From assembly GCA_012798135.1 (NCBI GenBank), contig JAAZNU010000050.1, positions 8,268 through 72,267 of the forward strand: DNA of 64,000 nucleotides, written 5' to 3'. The notes beneath the pieces are model-generated. The model did no database searches and was not told the origin of the DNA. It saw nothing but the letters and a program-made list of their open reading frames with translations. Below are positions 24,829 through 33,195 of this stretch, one piece after another. The translations under genes were made by a program, and so were the position numbers. The stretch comes from Veillonellaceae bacterium. Its GTDB lineage: Bacteria > Bacillota_C > Negativicutes > UBA1444. Each line of letters opens with the position of its first letter. Within the stretch, counting starts at the first letter, position 1.

Positions 24829-25728
24829 ATGGACAAACTCTCCCTGCTCACCTGGCTGGAGGATGCAACAGCGGAAAATATTTCATTTGGGCAGTATTGC
24901 CTGCAGACCCAGGCGGCCGAGTTGGAGATCGAGGAAGCCGCGTTGTTGCAGCGCATGCAGGAGTCCCTGTCGGTCATGCGGAATGCCATTGATTTCGGCT
25001 TGACCGGAGTCCGTTCCACCGGCGGCCTGGTCGGTGGCAGCGGGCTGCGGCTGAAAACTTGGCACGAAGGCGCGGACCCCCGCAAACAGCTTTTGGGGAC
25101 GCTCGTGGCGAAGGCGGCGACTTATGCGCTGGCCGCCAACGAGGCCAACGCGGCCATGGGGCGAATCTGCGCGGCCCCGACAGCCGGTTCCAGCGGCGTC
25201 CTGCCGGGTATTTTTTTTGCCATTGCCGAAGAATGCGCGATAGCGGAAGATCGTTTAGCCCTAGCCCTCGTTACTGCCGGCAGCATCGGCATGGTGCTCG
25301 CCTCCCGCGCTTCCTTGTCGGGCGCCGAGGGCGGCTGCCAGGCTGAATGCGGCTCCGCTGCCGCGATGGCCGCCGGCGCAGCGGTAGATTTGTTGGGTGG
25401 TTCACCCGATCAGATCGGCCATGCCGTGGCGCTGGCCCTGAAAAATCTTCTGGGGCTGGTGTGTGATCCGGTCGCCGGCCTGGTCGAAGTACCCTGCGTC
25501 AAGCGAAACGCCGGCGCGGCCATGATCGCTCTGTTGGCGGCGGACATGGCCTTGGCCGGAATCGAGAGCGCAATTCCCGTCGATGAAGTCATCGACGCGA
25601 TGGCCGAAATCGGCCACGCCCTGCCGGAAACACTGCGTGAAACCGGGCGAGGCGGCCTGGCCGGGACTCCGACCGGGAGAGCGTATACGGAACGATTTTT
25701 TGGCAGTCGCAATCATTTGGCAGAATAA
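24829..25728 (+). CDS. sdaAA: L-serine dehydratase, iron-sulfur dependent, alpha subunit
   Basis: The 299-residue subunit carries the [4Fe-4S] cluster. Motifs are GSSGVLPGIFF, GCQAECGSAAAMAAG, CDPVAGLVEVPCVKRN and PTGRAY. GAGGAGG precedes the ATG. Both subunits lie in one operon ended by a strong hairpin. Confidence 0.95.
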   Translation: MDKLSLLTWLEDATAENISFGQYCLQTQAAELEIEEAALLQRMQESLSVMRNAIDFGLTGVRSTGGLVGGSGLRLKTWHEGADPRKQLLGTLVAKAATYALAANEANAAMGRICAAPTAGSSGVLPGIFFAIAEECAIAEDRLALALVTAGSIGMVLASRASLSGAEGGCQAECGSAAAMAAGAAVDLLGGSPDQIGHAVALALKNLLGLVCDPVAGLVEVPCVKRNAGAAMIALLAADMALAGIESAIPVDEVIDAMAEIGHALPETLRETGRGGLAGTPTGRAYTERFFGSRNHLAE

Positions 25729-25735
25729 CGTAATC

Positions 25736-25769
25736 AAAAAGGCTGCGGAGTTGTCTCCGCAGCCTTTTT
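25736..25769. terminator. Bidirectional terminator between sdaAA and the permease gene
   Basis: AAAAAGGCTGCGGAG and CTCCGCAGCCTTTTT form a perfect 15-bp stem with a 4-nt loop, serving convergent genes. Confidence 0.93.
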
Positions 25770-25805
25770 GGATTCATTGGGAAACAGGATTCCGGTTATG
25801 TCGGA

Positions 25806-27095
25806 TCAGTCCTGGGGTCCGCCGTCATTGGCCAAATTGAATTTATCCAGAACAAAGAACAATAAGCTGATCAGAATGGAAACAATCGTCCCCAGCGCCA
25901 TCCCTTTCAGTTCCACGGCGCCCACCTTGACGGTCGCGCCGCTGATGCCCGAAATCAGAACAACGGAGGTCAAAATCAAATTGCGTGACTTGGTATAGTC
26001 GACTTTCTTTTCGATCAGCATCCGGATGCCGGCGGCCGCAATCACACCGAATAACAGAATACATACTCCGCCCATGACCGGCACGGGAATGCTGCGGATG
26101 ATCGCCGCGAATTTGCCGATAAAGGAAATGGCGATGGCAATACAGGCCGCGCCGCCAATGACCCAGACGCTGAAGACTTTCGTAATGGCCATGACGCCGA
26201 TGTTTTCGCCATAGGTGGTATTCGGCGTGGCGCCGACCAAGCCGGACAAAACGTTGGAAATGCCGTCGCCGAGCAAAGACCTGTCCAAGCCGGGGTCCTT
26301 CACCAAATCTTTTTCCACGATATTGCCGGTCACCACCAAGTGGCCGATATGTTCGGCCAACACGACGAATGCCGCCGGCAGGATCATCATCATGGCGCTG
26401 ACATTGAATGTCGGGGCGTACAAATTGGGAATCTCGAACCAAGGCGCCGCCGCAATACTGGAAAAATTAACGATTCCCATCGCCATCGAAAACAGGTAGC
26501 CAGCCACCACCCCGATCAGGATGGGAATGGCCGCCAGAAACCCACGTAGTAGGATTGAGCCGAGAATCGTCACCGCCAACGTAAACATGGATACGGTTAC
26601 CGCCGTGGCATACGGGATTTGCAGCTGCTCAATCGTTTTGCCGGTCAACCCGGCCATATCGGTCGCCACCGGCGCCAGTTCAAGGCCGATAATGGCCACG
26701 ATCGCTCCCATGGCGGCTGGTGGGAAGATCACATCGATCCAGCGCGTTCCGGCTACCCGAACCAGTTGGGAAACCAAAATGAAAAATACCCCAAACATGA
26801 TGAAGCCGCCCTGGGCCGCAGCGTATCCGCCCAGCGCCGGATCGGCCATAATGGCGAAAACTGGCGAGATAAAGGCGAAACTGGAACCAAGATAAGCTGG
26901 AATCCGTCCTTTGGCCACAATCAGATATACAATAGTGCCAATGCCGTTCATCAACAGCGAAGTCGCCGGGTTGACCTTAAATAAAAACGGGACCAGGACA
27001 GTTGCGCCAAACATGGCGAACAGGTGTTGCAAGCTCAGTGGAAGGGTCTGCCCCAGCGGCAATTTTTCGTGGACCTGAATCATTCTTCTTTCCAT
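25806..27095 (-). CDS. Uracil/xanthine permease (NCS2 family)
   Basis: This 429-residue protein has about 12 to 14 membrane segments. NCS2 features are HLFAMFGATVLVPFLF near the N-terminus, an AEHIG segment, and TPNTTYGENIG, which holds the conserved substrate-site region. It imports uracil or another nucleobase with protons. ATG at 27095 follows GGAG by eight nt; a second ATG four codons later is possible. A hairpin terminator lies upstream. Confidence 0.9.
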   Translation of the reverse strand: MERRMIQVHEKLPLGQTLPLSLQHLFAMFGATVLVPFLFKVNPATSLLMNGIGTIVYLIVAKGRIPAYLGSSFAFISPVFAIMADPALGGYAAAQGGFIMFGVFFILVSQLVRVAGTRWIDVIFPPAAMGAIVAIIGLELAPVATDMAGLTGKTIEQLQIPYATAVTVSMFTLAVTILGSILLRGFLAAIPILIGVVAGYLFSMAMGIVNFSSIAAAPWFEIPNLYAPTFNVSAMMMILPAAFVVLAEHIGHLVVTGNIVEKDLVKDPGLDRSLLGDGISNVLSGLVGATPNTTYGENIGVMAITKVFSVWVIGGAACIAIAISFIGKFAAIIRSIPVPVMGGVCILLFGVIAAAGIRMLIEKKVDYTKSRNLILTSVVLISGISGATVKVGAVELKGMALGTIVSILISLLFFVLDKFNLANDGGPQD

Positions 27096-27167
27096 ACATC
27101 CATCTCCCATCATTTACATACGGTAAAAAACAAAATAATACCCAACCGAGGTTAGTGCGCGGGCAGG

Positions 27168-27216
27168 AAAAAAGACGCCCACAATTCGTATCTGTTACAA
27201 ATCATGTCGCGTCTTT
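27168..27216 (-). terminator. Terminator or attenuator upstream of the nucleobase permease
   Basis: On the minus strand AAAGACGC (27209-27216) pairs with GCGTCTTT (27171-27178), followed by T6. It may end transcription of the flavin reductase gene (stop at 27304) or act as an attenuator; a GAGGAGCACCTC hairpin just upstream could compete. I did not recognise a PyrR site. Confidence 0.65.
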
Positions 27217-27303
27217 GTGCATGAGGTGCTCCTCTCTTGATTATTGCCCTTTACTATTGTTCGGAGTCCATCGGCAAAATCCTGTCGCCGCCGCAAATTT
27301 CCT

Positions 27304-28065
27304 TTATTTTTTTTGCTTGTTCGACCGAAAATATTCATAGGTCAAGGCGGCGCGCTCATCCACGACCATGCCGCCGGTCACATCCGCCACGAACAGATGA
27401 TGGGTGCCTACGTCCAAAACCTTGTCGGGAATCACGCGGCCTTCCAGATAGGCCATGCAGTTGCAGAGAATCGGGCAGCCATTTTTTCCTGCCACATAGG
27501 GGACATCCGCGAACTTGTCGGCGGTGCGGCCCGAGCGATAGCCAAAGTTCCGTACCATGTCGAACTGCTCCTGCCCCAGTACGGAAACAGTAAAACAACC
27601 GGTTTCCGAAATGTACTCATGCGTCAGATTCTTTTTATTGAGACAGACGGCAATGCGCAATGGCGGGTCGGTCAACTGGAAAACCGTATTGGAAATTTGC
27701 CCGTTCAGCTTGCCGGCCTTGATGGAGGACACGACATACAGTCCGTAGCTGATTTTGTCGAGCGCCGCCCGTGAAGTCCCCTCGGTGGAATTTTGCACGC
27801 TCGCGGCGGTCAGTTGTTGTACCACATCTTCCAGCAATACGAACATCTCGCGGCCGACTCCACATACCGGGCAGACTTCCGGCGGTTCGTCTCCCTCATG
27901 GATATAATCGCAAACCGTGCATTTCCAGCGTTTCGGTTTGGCCGGTGCCGGCGCAGAATCAACCAGTTCAAATTCTTCGGGGCCCACTCCGCAGACAGGG
28001 CAAACATCCGGCGGTTGTTCGCCTTCGTGAATATAGCCGCACACCTTGCATCGCCACTTTTTCAT
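27304..28065 (-). CDS. Flavin reductase-domain protein with two N-terminal rubredoxin-like domains
   Basis: The 253-residue protein has two tandem rubredoxin-like domains: CKVCGY with CPVCGVG near residues 6-30, and CTVCDY with CPVCGVG near 48-72. A flavin reductase (FMN-binding) domain follows from about residue 95 (DKISYGLYVVSS). It resembles the high-molecular-weight rubredoxins of acetogens, which take part in O2, NO or peroxide reduction, but the order and rubredoxin number differ. AAAGGAG precedes the ATG at 28065. Confidence 0.87.
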   Translation of the reverse strand: MKKWRCKVCGYIHEGEQPPDVCPVCGVGPEEFELVDSAPAPAKPKRWKCTVCDYIHEGDEPPEVCPVCGVGREMFVLLEDVVQQLTAASVQNSTEGTSRAALDKISYGLYVVSSIKAGKLNGQISNTVFQLTDPPLRIAVCLNKKNLTHEYISETGCFTVSVLGQEQFDMVRNFGYRSGRTADKFADVPYVAGKNGCPILCNCMAYLEGRVIPDKVLDVGTHHLFVADVTGGMVVDERAALTYEYFRSNKQKK

Positions 28066-28157
28066 GCTGTCACTCCTTTGTTTGCTGAAAATGAACGCAA
28101 GTATCCTTTTTGTCAAAGTTCGCCGTCCGGCCGGTCATTCCTGCCGAACCGCCAAAA

Positions 28158-28186
28158 TTGACAGGACATAATGAACTTGTTAGTAT
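28158..28186 (+). promoter_or_regulatory. Promoter of the DUF896-mobB-mobA genes
   Basis: TTGACA (28158-28163) and TAGTAT (28181-28186) are spaced by 17 bp, 35 bp before the DUF896 ATG. Confidence 0.75.
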
Positions 28187-28221
28187 GAAACCGGGGTCTA
28201 AATTACGAGGAGGTTTCGCTC

Positions 28222-28443
28222 ATGATTACCAAGGAACTGATTGACCGCATCAACGAATTGTCCCGCAAACAGCGTGAATTCGGATTGACCGACGAAGAAA
28301 CAGCGGAACAGGCAGTCCTGCGCCGAAGCTATCTAGATGGCATCAAGAGTCAGGTCCGGCAGCAACTCGACTCCGCGCAGATTCCTGCAAAGAGCCATGC
28401 TGCCGGTTGCTCCTGCGGCTGCCATGGCGAGCACCGGCATTGA
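28222..28443 (+). CDS. DUF896 domain protein with Cys/His-rich tail
   Basis: This 73-residue protein has the DUF896/YnzC helical hairpin (LIDRINELSRKQREFGLTDEE and RRSYLDGIKSQVRQQL). The tail CSCGCHGEHRH is unusual for the family and could bind metal. GAGGAGG precedes the ATG. Its stop overlaps the likely TTG start of mobB. Confidence 0.88.
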   Translation: MITKELIDRINELSRKQREFGLTDEETAEQAVLRRSYLDGIKSQVRQQLDSAQIPAKSHAAGCSCGCHGEHRH

Positions 28444-28934
28444 TTCCGATCATCTCGTTTATCGGCCGTTCGGGAGTCGGCAAAACGACCTATTTGGAAA
28501 AGCTGATTGCCGAATTGAAAAAACGCGGTTATCGCGTGGGCGTCGTCAAGCATGACATCCACGGATTCGAAATCGACCACCCCGGCAAGGATACCTGGCG
28601 TCATGCCCAAGCCGGCGCGGATGTGGTGTGTATTTCATCGCACGAAAAATTTGCCCTGATTCAAAAAATGCAACGTGACCTGCCGCTGACGGAAATCGTC
28701 GCCCGGATCCGGGATGTCGATATTATTTTGGTGGAAGGATATAAAAATCACAGCGCGATCCGGGCGGAAATCTATCGGCGGGATTGCGGCCGTGAGCCGC
28801 TAGGCCGGCCAGAAGGCTTGTTCGCCGTAATCGCGGATGTTTCGCTGTATCCAGAGCTGCCCCACTTCGACCTGAACTCGGTCGCATCGTTCACCGATTT
28901 TTTGGAACAGAATTTTTTGGAGGCGAAACAATGA
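28440..28934 (+). CDS. mobB: Molybdopterin-guanine dinucleotide biosynthesis protein MobB
   Basis: The 164-residue GTPase-like protein has the P-loop FIGRSGVGKTT, VVKHDIHGFEIDHPGKDT and VEGYK, all standard in MobB. The start is inferred as TTG at 28440, overlapping the DUF896 stop; a longer frame exists but fits the family less well. It supports MGD cofactor formation for molybdoenzymes such as the formate dehydrogenase. Confidence 0.9.
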   Translation: MIPIISFIGRSGVGKTTYLEKLIAELKKRGYRVGVVKHDIHGFEIDHPGKDTWRHAQAGADVVCISSHEKFALIQKMQRDLPLTEIVARIRDVDIILVEGYKNHSAIRAEIYRRDCGREPLGRPEGLFAVIADVSLYPELPHFDLNSVASFTDFLEQNFLEAKQ

Positions 28935-29527
28935 CCGGCGTGGTTCTGGCCGGCGGAAAAAATACCCGGATGGGACGAAACAAAGCCACTTTGCCTTGGC
29001 AGCAAAACGATTTTTTGCACATCATTCTGTACGGGCTGGCTGAAGTTTGTTCGGAATTGATTGTCGTAACGAATACTCCATTGTCGGTAAAGCTGCCGAC
29101 CGTTCGCTCCGTTCCCGACATCATCCCGCAGTGCGGTCCGTTATCGGGAATTCACGCCGGCCTGACGCATGCGTTCTTCCCCGCGGTCTTTGTCACCGCC
29201 TGTGATATGCCCTATCTCCAGCCGGCGGCGGTGGCCTGGTTGGGTTCGTGCCTTGGCGACTACGACGCGGTCGTACCGGACGACGGCAAATTTCGGGAAC
29301 CCTTGTTTGCCTGTTATGCCAAAAGCTGCATTCCGATCATCGAACGCCTGCTGGCGCATGGAGTCCGCAAAACCCAGACCTTGTTCGATCATATCCGCGC
29401 CAAGTCCATACCAGTCGACGAACTGCGCCGATTCGACCCGTCACTCCGCCTGCTGCAAAACATCAACACGGCGGCGGATTATCAACGGGCCTTGCAGAAT
29501 ATGGACAATACTTCTGTACTTCTGTGA
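28931..29527 (+). CDS. mobA: Molybdenum cofactor guanylyltransferase MobA
   Basis: The 198-residue protein starts MTGVVLAGGKNTRMGRNK (nucleotidyltransferase motif) and has CGPLSGIHAGL and TACDMPYL. It attaches GMP to molybdopterin. ATGA overlap with mobB indicates coupling. Confidence 0.93.
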   Translation: MTGVVLAGGKNTRMGRNKATLPWQQNDFLHIILYGLAEVCSELIVVTNTPLSVKLPTVRSVPDIIPQCGPLSGIHAGLTHAFFPAVFVTACDMPYLQPAAVAWLGSCLGDYDAVVPDDGKFREPLFACYAKSCIPIIERLLAHGVRKTQTLFDHIRAKSIPVDELRRFDPSLRLLQNINTAADYQRALQNMDNTSVLL

Positions 29528-29533
29528 TATAAT
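29528..29533 (+). promoter_or_regulatory. -10 box of the phosphate transport operon
   Basis: TATAAT directly after the mobA stop, 43 bp before the next ATG. No good -35 is visible at the right distance, so this call is tentative. Confidence 0.4.
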
Positions 29534-29575
29534 AGATTTCATCACACAAAACCAGTTTGTGACGGAGGGATACCC

Positions 29576-30205
29576 ATGGCCTTCAATCTGAAACCGAAAG
29601 AAGAAAAATTTTTTCAGACGCTCGCCGAGCATTCGATGCTGGTTCGGGAGGCAACGGAACTTCTCCACAGCGCCATCGCCGACCGTAGTCAGGTTCCCGA
29701 GCTCATGAAAAAAATCAACGAAACCGAGCGAATCGCCGACGAGATTGTCGACCGCATTCTGGCCAAGTTGCATAAAACCTTTATTGCCCCCATGGACCGC
29801 GAAGACATCTTCACGCTGGCCAAAAAGCTGGATGACATCATCGATTGCATCAAAGCGGCTATTGAACGGATGGAGTTGTACAATATCGATGAACCGTCGG
29901 ATCGCATTCGCGAAATGGCGGAATTGATTCTGAAATGCGGTAAACAGGTTGAAAAAGCCATTTTTAGCCTGCAGGACATGAAAAAAGAGCGTCTCCGACT
30001 GCAGGCCCGCTGTGAACGGATCATTGACATGGAAGCGCGCGGTGATGAATTGTACCGGCAAGAAATGGGCAAACTGTTCCGCGAGTGCACCGATGCCATC
30101 AACATCATCAAATGGAAGGAAATTCTGGTCAACCTGGAAGAAGTCCTCGATCTGTCGGAAGACGTCGCCACCTCGCTAAAACGGGTTGTCATCAAATATG
30201 CCTGA
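29576..30205 (+). CDS. DUF47 (PhoU-like) Pit accessory protein
   Basis: The 209-residue all-helical protein starts MAFNLKPKEEKFFQTLAEHS and has EIVDRILAKLHKTFIAPMDREDI, matching DUF47. Such proteins are encoded beside PitA-type transporters and modulate them. It overlaps the transporter gene by 8 bp. Confidence 0.92.
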   Translation: MAFNLKPKEEKFFQTLAEHSMLVREATELLHSAIADRSQVPELMKKINETERIADEIVDRILAKLHKTFIAPMDREDIFTLAKKLDDIIDCIKAAIERMELYNIDEPSDRIREMAELILKCGKQVEKAIFSLQDMKKERLRLQARCERIIDMEARGDELYRQEMGKLFRECTDAINIIKWKEILVNLEEVLDLSEDVATSLKRVVIKYA

Positions 30206-31193
30206 GCTGTCAACGGAAGTATTTCTGGTTATTTTCCTGGCGTTGGCCTTCGATTATATCAATGGATTCCACGATACGGCGAATGCCATTGCCACGTCGG
30301 TTTCCACCCGCGCCCTGTCACCGAAGCAGGCAATCTGGATGGCGGCAGCATTGAACTTTGCCGGCGCCCTGTTTAGTACCGGCGTCGCCAAAACCATCGG
30401 CGGCGACATTGTCAAATCCGCTTCCCTGATCGACCAGCGGGTAATTACCGCCGCTTTGATCGGCGCTATTGTCTGGAATCTGCTGACCTGGTGGTATGGA
30501 ATTCCCAGCAGTTCTTCCCATGCCTTAGTTGGTGGAATCATTGGCGCCGTGGTTGCCGGTCGGGGCTGGGATCCCCTGAATCTGGCCGGAATAGAAAAAA
30601 TCTTTCTCTCATTGGTGTTGTCGCCGATAGTCGCCCTGATTGTCGGTTACTTTTTTTTGATTCTGATGATGTGGCTGTTTCGCGGCTTCCCGCCCCACGC
30701 CCTAAGTGTAGGGTTTGCCCGGGCCCAGATCGGCACGGCGGCCTTGATCGCCTTCTCCCACGGTTCCAATGATGCCCAGAAAGCCATGGGAATCATCACG
30801 CTGGCGTTGCTCAGCGCGGGAAGCATTCCTTCGCTGGATGTTCCCACCTGGGTAAAAGTCGCCTGCGCTTTGTCCATGAGTCTCGGCACGGCGATCGGCG
30901 GCTGGAAAATCATCAAAACGATGGGAACCGGTATCGCCCGACTCGAACCCTTCAGCGGTTGCGCCGTGGAGATTACGTCCTCTCTGGTTATTTTTTCAGC
31001 AACTTTGCTGCATCTGCCGGTCAGCACGACCCATGTCGTGTCCGGGTCGATCATGGGCATCGGCGCCTCCAACCGGATCCGTTCGGTACGGTGGGGAGTC
31101 GCCCGGCAGATGCTGATGGCCTGGGTGTTGACGATTCCGCTCAGCGCATTGGCCAGCGGACTGATTTACTACGTATCGCAAAAACTGTTCTAA
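30198..31193 (+). CDS. pit: Inorganic phosphate transporter, Pit family
   Basis: The 331-residue membrane protein has the two family repeats: FDYINGFHDTANAIATS near the N-terminus and ALIAFSHGSNDAQKAMG in the middle. It imports phosphate with a cation. The ATG at 30198 overlaps the DUF47 gene; a TTG 12 bases upstream is an alternative. Confidence 0.93.
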   Translation: MPELSTEVFLVIFLALAFDYINGFHDTANAIATSVSTRALSPKQAIWMAAALNFAGALFSTGVAKTIGGDIVKSASLIDQRVITAALIGAIVWNLLTWWYGIPSSSSHALVGGIIGAVVAGRGWDPLNLAGIEKIFLSLVLSPIVALIVGYFFLILMMWLFRGFPPHALSVGFARAQIGTAALIAFSHGSNDAQKAMGIITLALLSAGSIPSLDVPTWVKVACALSMSLGTAIGGWKIIKTMGTGIARLEPFSGCAVEITSSLVIFSATLLHLPVSTTHVVSGSIMGIGASNRIRSVRWGVARQMLMAWVLTIPLSALASGLIYYVSQKLF

Positions 31194-31348
31194 CTGCAGG
31201 CCTGGCTCAAAGTTCTTTCCCTGCGTTACCGGCCCGGCGATGCGAACGCTTCGATGCTGCGCTTAGCCGCCGCACCCATGAATATTGGGTTGCAACGCAG
31301 CCTTTCCCTGATGATTTCAAAAACGACAGTTTGGCCAGTATCCGCCAC

Positions 31349-31399
31349 GACAGGAAGGAACCCGCTAAAATTGGTCATTTTAGCGGGTTCCTTCCTGTC
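31349..31399. repeat. 23-bp perfect inverted repeat between convergent genes
   Basis: Arms 31349-31371 and 31377-31399 (starting GACAGGAAGGAACCC) with a 5-nt loop TGGTC. No U tract follows on either strand, so it is not a standard terminator. The rest of 31194-31425 shows no gene I can support. Confidence 0.85.
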
Positions 31400-31425
31400 T
31401 GTATATTGCCGGACGGCCGGCGCCA

Positions 31426-33180
31426 CTACCTGGTTCCCCTGAACTCCCGCCACATTTCCCGGATCGCCACTTGGGCGCCCCGCAGGAAATTGATCTTCCA
31501 GAACCCACTGATCTGCGCTTCCAGTTCCCGTTTGTCACAGACCGTGGAAATATTGGCGCTGTCGACCTGACACTTGACTGCCTGCAGCAATTCATTCCGC
31601 AAAGACTCATCCGGTTCGGCCAGAATCTCGTCAATCCGGGTCATCAGACGCATCGCCCGGCGAATTCGTTCCTCAGTCGCCGCCGCCTGTTGCTGACCAA
31701 TCAGACCATATTTCACTTTTAACTGATTGAACCGCAACCCGGCTTCGTAGGTGGCAGTAGCGATTTCATCCCGGTTCATCCAACGGGTTTCGTAATTCAG
31801 AACATGTTTCCAGCTGGGCTGCACCAGAGCCTGTCGATGTTCCTCAAGGGTGCGGCGCAGCAGTTTGTACCCGTATTTTTCGGGATTGTTGAACACTTCG
31901 CTGCCCGGATCCAAAAACGGTGCAAACGGCGAAATGAACGGAAACAGTCGCGGCCGGTCCCCGGTATTGAATCGTTCCATCAGCTGGCCGCAATACTCCA
32001 CGGTTTCCATGACCGACTCGTAAGTCTGCTCTGGCAAGCCAATCATAAAAAACAGATCGAACCGTTTGCAGCCGGCCTCCAACGCGCCGGCGATCGTTTC
32101 TTCCAGCTCAGCGTTGGTATAGGAGCGGCCAAACGCCGAACGAACTTTTTCATCATGGGATTCGGGTGACATCTGCAAAATAAAGTCCGGCGCCGCCTCG
32201 CCCAGTTTGCGGAAAAACGTCCGCGGCGCCGGGGTCAGCACTTCCAGAATCAGCTGTTTGGTCGCCCCCCTGACCCGGGAGAGAAAACGATCCGCATAGT
32301 CGGGATCACCGAACCGGATGTCGCCGAGAACGAAAACCGGCCCCTTGCTCCAGCGGGACATGCTCCAGATATCTTCGGCCAAGTCCTCCGGCCGTCGATA
32401 AGCAGGCCCGCCGCGCAGGCACATCGATTGCATGGCCATCGCCGATCCCCCGCAGGTCCGGCAGCGACAGGAACAACCACGACAACTCAGCGCCGCCATG
32501 ATCGGATAACGGAGCCAATCGACGAACGGTAGCGCCCCGATGAGATCCCGGCTACGGACGACGGATCGAACAACCTGGGAATAATCCAGCCGCACATGGT
32601 CCAGTGTGGTGGGTACAAACGACAATGGATTGATCCGCACTGTTCCCGTTTCGTCCTTCCAAGTCAGGTTCGGAATATCCGGCAGCGCCGGAACCGGATC
32701 CCCTTTGCCGGCAATATGGCGCATCAGCAGCAGCATCGGTTCTTCCGTAGAATCGCCGCGCAGCACGAAATCCGTTTCCGGCCGTGCCGCCAGTTCTTCA
32801 TGAAAAAAAGTTGAGGAAAAGCCGCCAAACATCAGCGGAATTTCCGGATGCAGCTTCTTCAGCAAGGCGCCGACTGCCAGCGCCCCGTGCGCATGCGGCA
32901 GCCAGTGCAGATCAATGCCAAACGCCTTGGGCTTAAGTTTGGCCAGATACTTTTCCACGTCGAAGTCCCGGTCCCGCATCATCAGCACTGCCAGATTGAC
33001 GATCCGCACCCGGAAACCGTCACGCTCCAGGTATTCCGCCAACGTGGTGAAGCCGATCGGATACATTTCGAAGACCGGCGTGGAGGGAACCAGGTCGCTG
33101 ACCGGGCCGTACAGGATGGACTCTTTGCGAAAATCATATACGCTGGGCGCATGGATCAAAATCAAATCTTCCTGCTTCAT
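31426..33180 (-). CDS. B12-binding domain radical SAM protein
   Basis: The 584-residue protein has an N-terminal cobalamin-binding-like domain (residues 1-150, with GIDLHWLPHAHG). A radical SAM core follows with CSCRCRTC (CX3CX2C) near residue 240. The overall layout matches the TIGR04190-type family of unknown function. Extra cysteines surround the motif. GGGGAC precedes the ATG. A D,D-carboxypeptidase gene lies 15 bp upstream in the same orientation. Confidence 0.85.
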   Translation of the reverse strand: MKQEDLILIHAPSVYDFRKESILYGPVSDLVPSTPVFEMYPIGFTTLAEYLERDGFRVRIVNLAVLMMRDRDFDVEKYLAKLKPKAFGIDLHWLPHAHGALAVGALLKKLHPEIPLMFGGFSSTFFHEELAARPETDFVLRGDSTEEPMLLLMRHIAGKGDPVPALPDIPNLTWKDETGTVRINPLSFVPTTLDHVRLDYSQVVRSVVRSRDLIGALPFVDWLRYPIMAALSCRGCSCRCRTCGGSAMAMQSMCLRGGPAYRRPEDLAEDIWSMSRWSKGPVFVLGDIRFGDPDYADRFLSRVRGATKQLILEVLTPAPRTFFRKLGEAAPDFILQMSPESHDEKVRSAFGRSYTNAELEETIAGALEAGCKRFDLFFMIGLPEQTYESVMETVEYCGQLMERFNTGDRPRLFPFISPFAPFLDPGSEVFNNPEKYGYKLLRRTLEEHRQALVQPSWKHVLNYETRWMNRDEIATATYEAGLRFNQLKVKYGLIGQQQAAATEERIRRAMRLMTRIDEILAEPDESLRNELLQAVKCQVDSANISTVCDKRELEAQISGFWKINFLRGAQVAIREMWREFRGTR

Positions 33181-33195
33181 ATCGTCCCCGCTTTG

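Noticed and set aside
31226..31453. 75-codon frame across the 23-bp inverted repeat
   Set aside because: It is made largely by the repeat and overlaps the end of the radical SAM gene; no supported start.
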